A DNA stretch of 15,145 bases, taken from Clostridia bacterium. Lineage in GTDB: Bacteria; Bacillota_A; Clostridia; Oscillospirales; CAG-272. Made by a program: the position numbers and the translations under genes. Positions 13,459 to 15,145 of the stretch are shown piece after piece; the first letter of the stretch is position 1, and every line of letters starts with the position of its first letter. The stretch lies in assembly GCA_017453335.1 (NCBI GenBank), contig JAFTKI010000060.1, positions 1 to 15,145 of the forward strand. The letters run 5' to 3'. Under the pieces are notes generated by a model that did not search any database, had not been told where the DNA came from, and saw only the letters and a program-made list of their open reading frames with translations.

Positions 13459-14778
13459 ATGAAAAAATTTGCTTTTATCGGTGCGGGAAGCTTGAAGTTT
13501 ACAAGCCGTTGCATTACCGATCTTTTGCTTTTCCCCGCGTTCAACGAGTGCGAATTCGCACTTATGGACACGAACAGGCAAAACCTTGATAATATTGTCC
13601 GCGTTGTGGAAAGGATCTTGTCCGAAATGGGGTATGCAGACACCTGTAAAATCACCCCCACGATGGATCGCGCCGAGGCTTTGAAGGGGGCTGACGGCGT
13701 GCTGTGTACGGTCTTCAACGGGGACGTTGACATCTGGCAACACGACATCCTGATTCCCAAAAAGTACGGTATTGATATCAACGTGGGTGATACCCGAAGT
13801 GTATCGGGTATTTTCCGCGCACTTCGCAACATTCCCTTGATGCTGGATATCTGCGCGGATATTGAAAAATACTGTCCCAACGCCGTATTTTTGAATTATA
13901 CAAACCCTATGTCGATGCTTTGCGGAGCGATGCAAAGATACTCCAACGTAGAGGTCACGGGACTTTGCCACAGCGTACAGGGAACCATTCGTATGCTTGC
14001 CGAATGGCTGAGCGTTCCCGAGGACGAGATCGTTTACAAGTGCATGGGAATCAATCATCAGGCGTTCTACACCGAGCTGAAGCACAATGGAACCGATCTT
14101 TATCCGAGGCTGCGGAAGCTGATCCTTGAAAACGAGGAGATCTACAATAAGGATCAGGTGCGAAATGAGATGTTTCTCAAGCTTGGATACTATGTCACCG
14201 AAAGCAGCGGTCACAACTCGGAGTATAACCAATGGTTCAGAAAGAGAGCGGATCTGATCGAAAAATACTGCACGCACTCCACGAATTGGAATCCCGGACT
14301 GCACGCCTTTTCTTTGGATCTGAGAAGAGAGAGAAAAGCCAATCCCGACAAGCAATACAACGATTTTCTCTCAAAGCCCTTTGAGGCGGTGAAAAGCTAT
14401 GAGTGGGCGGCAGATATTTTCAATGCGCGCATCGGTGACGGTAAGCCGTTCGTATTCAACGGCAACGTGATCAACCGCAGCTCGATCCCCAATCTTCCAG
14501 AGGATGCCTGTGTGGAAATTCCCGTGGTAGCCGACCGAATGGGATTTAAGGCTACGGTGGCGGGCAAGCTGCCCGAGCATCTTGCCGTTTTGGCAAACAC
14601 CACCGCAAGGATCGAAAATCTTGCGATTGAGGCGGCAAGGAAAAAAAGCAGAGAGATGGTCTATTATGCCGTGTACAACGATCCGCTGTCCTCTGCGGTC
14701 TGCTCGCTCGATGAGATCAAACGGATGTGCGACGAGCTGTTTGAGGTTAACCGTGACTTCCTTGGGGAATATCAATAA
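13459..14778 (+). CDS. GH4 NAD-dependent alpha-galactosidase/galacturonidase-like
   Basis: Family 4 glycosidase of 439 aa. The N-terminal Rossmann fold binds NAD (FIGAGSLKFT, 6-15; acidic LMD at 35-37), and NYTNPM (146-151) is the conserved nicotinamide-side motif. Metal ligands are expected at C170 in GLCHSVQGT (168-176) and H200 in GINHQAF. YYVTESSGHNSEY (244-256) resembles the MelA/LplD group, with Asn where E. coli MelA has Phe. GH4 enzymes hydrolyse by transient oxidation at C3 and need NAD and Mn2+. CHSV rather than CNNP favours alpha-galactosidase or alpha-galacturonidase over 6-phospho-glycosidase. No signal peptide, so substrates must be imported. GGAGG lies 8 nt before the ATG. Confidence 0.9.
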   Translation: MKKFAFIGAGSLKFTSRCITDLLLFPAFNECEFALMDTNRQNLDNIVRVVERILSEMGYADTCKITPTMDRAEALKGADGVLCTVFNGDVDIWQHDILIPKKYGIDINVGDTRSVSGIFRALRNIPLMLDICADIEKYCPNAVFLNYTNPMSMLCGAMQRYSNVEVTGLCHSVQGTIRMLAEWLSVPEDEIVYKCMGINHQAFYTELKHNGTDLYPRLRKLILENEEIYNKDQVRNEMFLKLGYYVTESSGHNSEYNQWFRKRADLIEKYCTHSTNWNPGLHAFSLDLRRERKANPDKQYNDFLSKPFEAVKSYEWAADIFNARIGDGKPFVFNGNVINRSSIPNLPEDACVEIPVVADRMGFKATVAGKLPEHLAVLANTTARIENLAIEAARKKSREMVYYAVYNDPLSSAVCSLDEIKRMCDELFEVNRDFLGEYQ

Positions 14779-14790
14779 ACACAGAACGAG

Positions 14791-14828
14791 AAAAGGCAAT
14801 CTCATCCTGCGGGGGAGGTTGCTTTTTT
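14791..14828 (+). terminator. Terminator of the GH4 gene
   Basis: Stem GCAATCTC (14796-14803) with GAGGTTGC (14815-14822), including one G-T pair, then six T (14823-14828). It starts 12 bp after the stop codon. Confidence 0.82.
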
Positions 14829-14902
14829 GTTAAAGAAAACCACTATCTGTGCCGGCGGTTTCAAAAAGCATTAGCTTTGCACAGTTTCCGCCGTAGCGGA
14901 AG

Positions 14903-15028
14903 GCTCCCTTGTGTAAAGGGAGCTGTCACCGAAGGTGACTGAGGGATTGTTTTGTGTGGATTACTGCTTTTTACAATCCCTCCGTCATTTTCTTGCGAAA
15001 ATGCCACCTCCCTTTACACAAGGGAGGG
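14903..15028. repeat. MITE-like element with long inverted ends
   Basis: The left end (14903-14950) and right end (14973-15028) are inverted copies: both read inward from CTCCCTTGTGTAAAGGGAG to GAGGGATTGT. Each arm also folds on itself, and the middle of each carries a different small hairpin (TCACCGAAGGTGA against CATTTTCTTGCGAAAATG). No coding sequence lies inside. The layout fits a non-autonomous repeat of a kind widespread in gut Clostridia genomes. Confidence 0.8.
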
Positions 15029-15067
15029 CAGATTATAATAATAAGTGCAACACCCGAAAAAAGTATA

Positions 15068-15138
15068 GACAATATTCTCACCAAGGTGTAAAATGTAGTC
15101 ACCACAACAAACAACTACACGGAGGTAAGAATATTGTC
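15068..15138 (+). promoter_or_regulatory. Leader hairpin covering the transposase start
   Basis: GACAATATTCTCACC (15068-15082) is the inverse of GGTAAGAATATTGTC (15124-15138) at 14 of 15 positions; inside it TGTAGT (15094-15099) pairs with ACTACA (15114-15119). The right arm includes part of the Shine-Dalgarno GGAGG and the TTG start, so read-through transcripts would hide the start. Confidence 0.6.
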
Positions 15139-15145
15139 CTACACA
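15134..15145 (+). CDS. Probable IS30-family transposase, first codons only
   Basis: A GGAGG (15121-15125) is followed after 8 nt by TTG TCC TAC ACA, reading M-S-Y-T, at which point the window ends. Many IS30-family transposases of Bacillota begin MSYTHL or similar, and the protective leader hairpin is typical of insertion sequences. With four codons the call rests mainly on this pattern and could be wrong. The left end of the element probably lies between 15029 and 15065. Confidence 0.42.

Noticed and set aside
13426..14355. Minus-strand frame of 309 codons opposite the GH4 gene
   Set aside because: Antisense to a GH4 gene with NAD and metal motifs; shadow frame.

Overview
The window looks like chromosome of a spore-forming, probably gut-associated member of the Clostridia (Bacillota). 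The reasons are a SpoIVB sporulation protease, strong AGGAGG ribosome binding sites, consensus TTGACA-17-TATAAT promoters, a heterodimeric MarR-linked ABC exporter, and a hairpin-rich dispersed repeat of a kind common in gut Clostridia. The genus cannot be fixed from sequence reading alone.

Layout. (1) 65-4360, minus strand: a marR - ABC - ABC operon. The two ABC subunits have complementary sequence defects that predict one degenerate and one active ATP site, as in BmrCD, LmrCD and TM287/288. A 42-bp perfect palindrome lies just after the operon. (2) 4821-6011, plus strand: spoIVB with a complete His/Asp/Ser triad, followed by a hairpin terminator built from a TTGTCC-type repeat. (3) About 6100-11510: an accessory, repeat-rich island on the minus strand. 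It holds two paralogous 431-aa AAA ATPases of the AAA_14/DUF4143 type, a small two-helix membrane protein, an orphan lipoprotein and a complete phd/doc toxin-antitoxin pair. It also holds three gene relics: a 3' end of spoIVB, a 3' end of doc directly behind ATPase 2, and a 3' end of a third ATPase directly behind the intact doc. (4) 11620-14778: a carbohydrate locus with a sugar phosphate isomerase/epimerase-like protein, a convergent AraC-family regulator, and a GH4 NAD-dependent alpha-glycosidase divergent from the regulator. (5) 14903-15145: a MITE-like inverted-repeat element abutting the start of a probable IS30-family transposase gene, cut by the window edge.

The most unusual part is region 3. 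Each ATPase gene has a good sigma-A promoter bracketed by its own repeat pair: a 32-bp direct repeat for ATPase 1, and a 13-bp inverted repeat (TGCA-N4-TGCA core) for ATPase 2. A third copy of the TGCA-N4-TGCA motif sits beside the ATPase relic next to doc. The reciprocal doc and ATPase relics suggest that phd-doc and ATPase modules once formed a tandem array that has since been partly deleted. The promoter repeats could be operators for autoregulation or, for ATPase 2, an invertible promoter. This is inference from one sequence and has not been tested.
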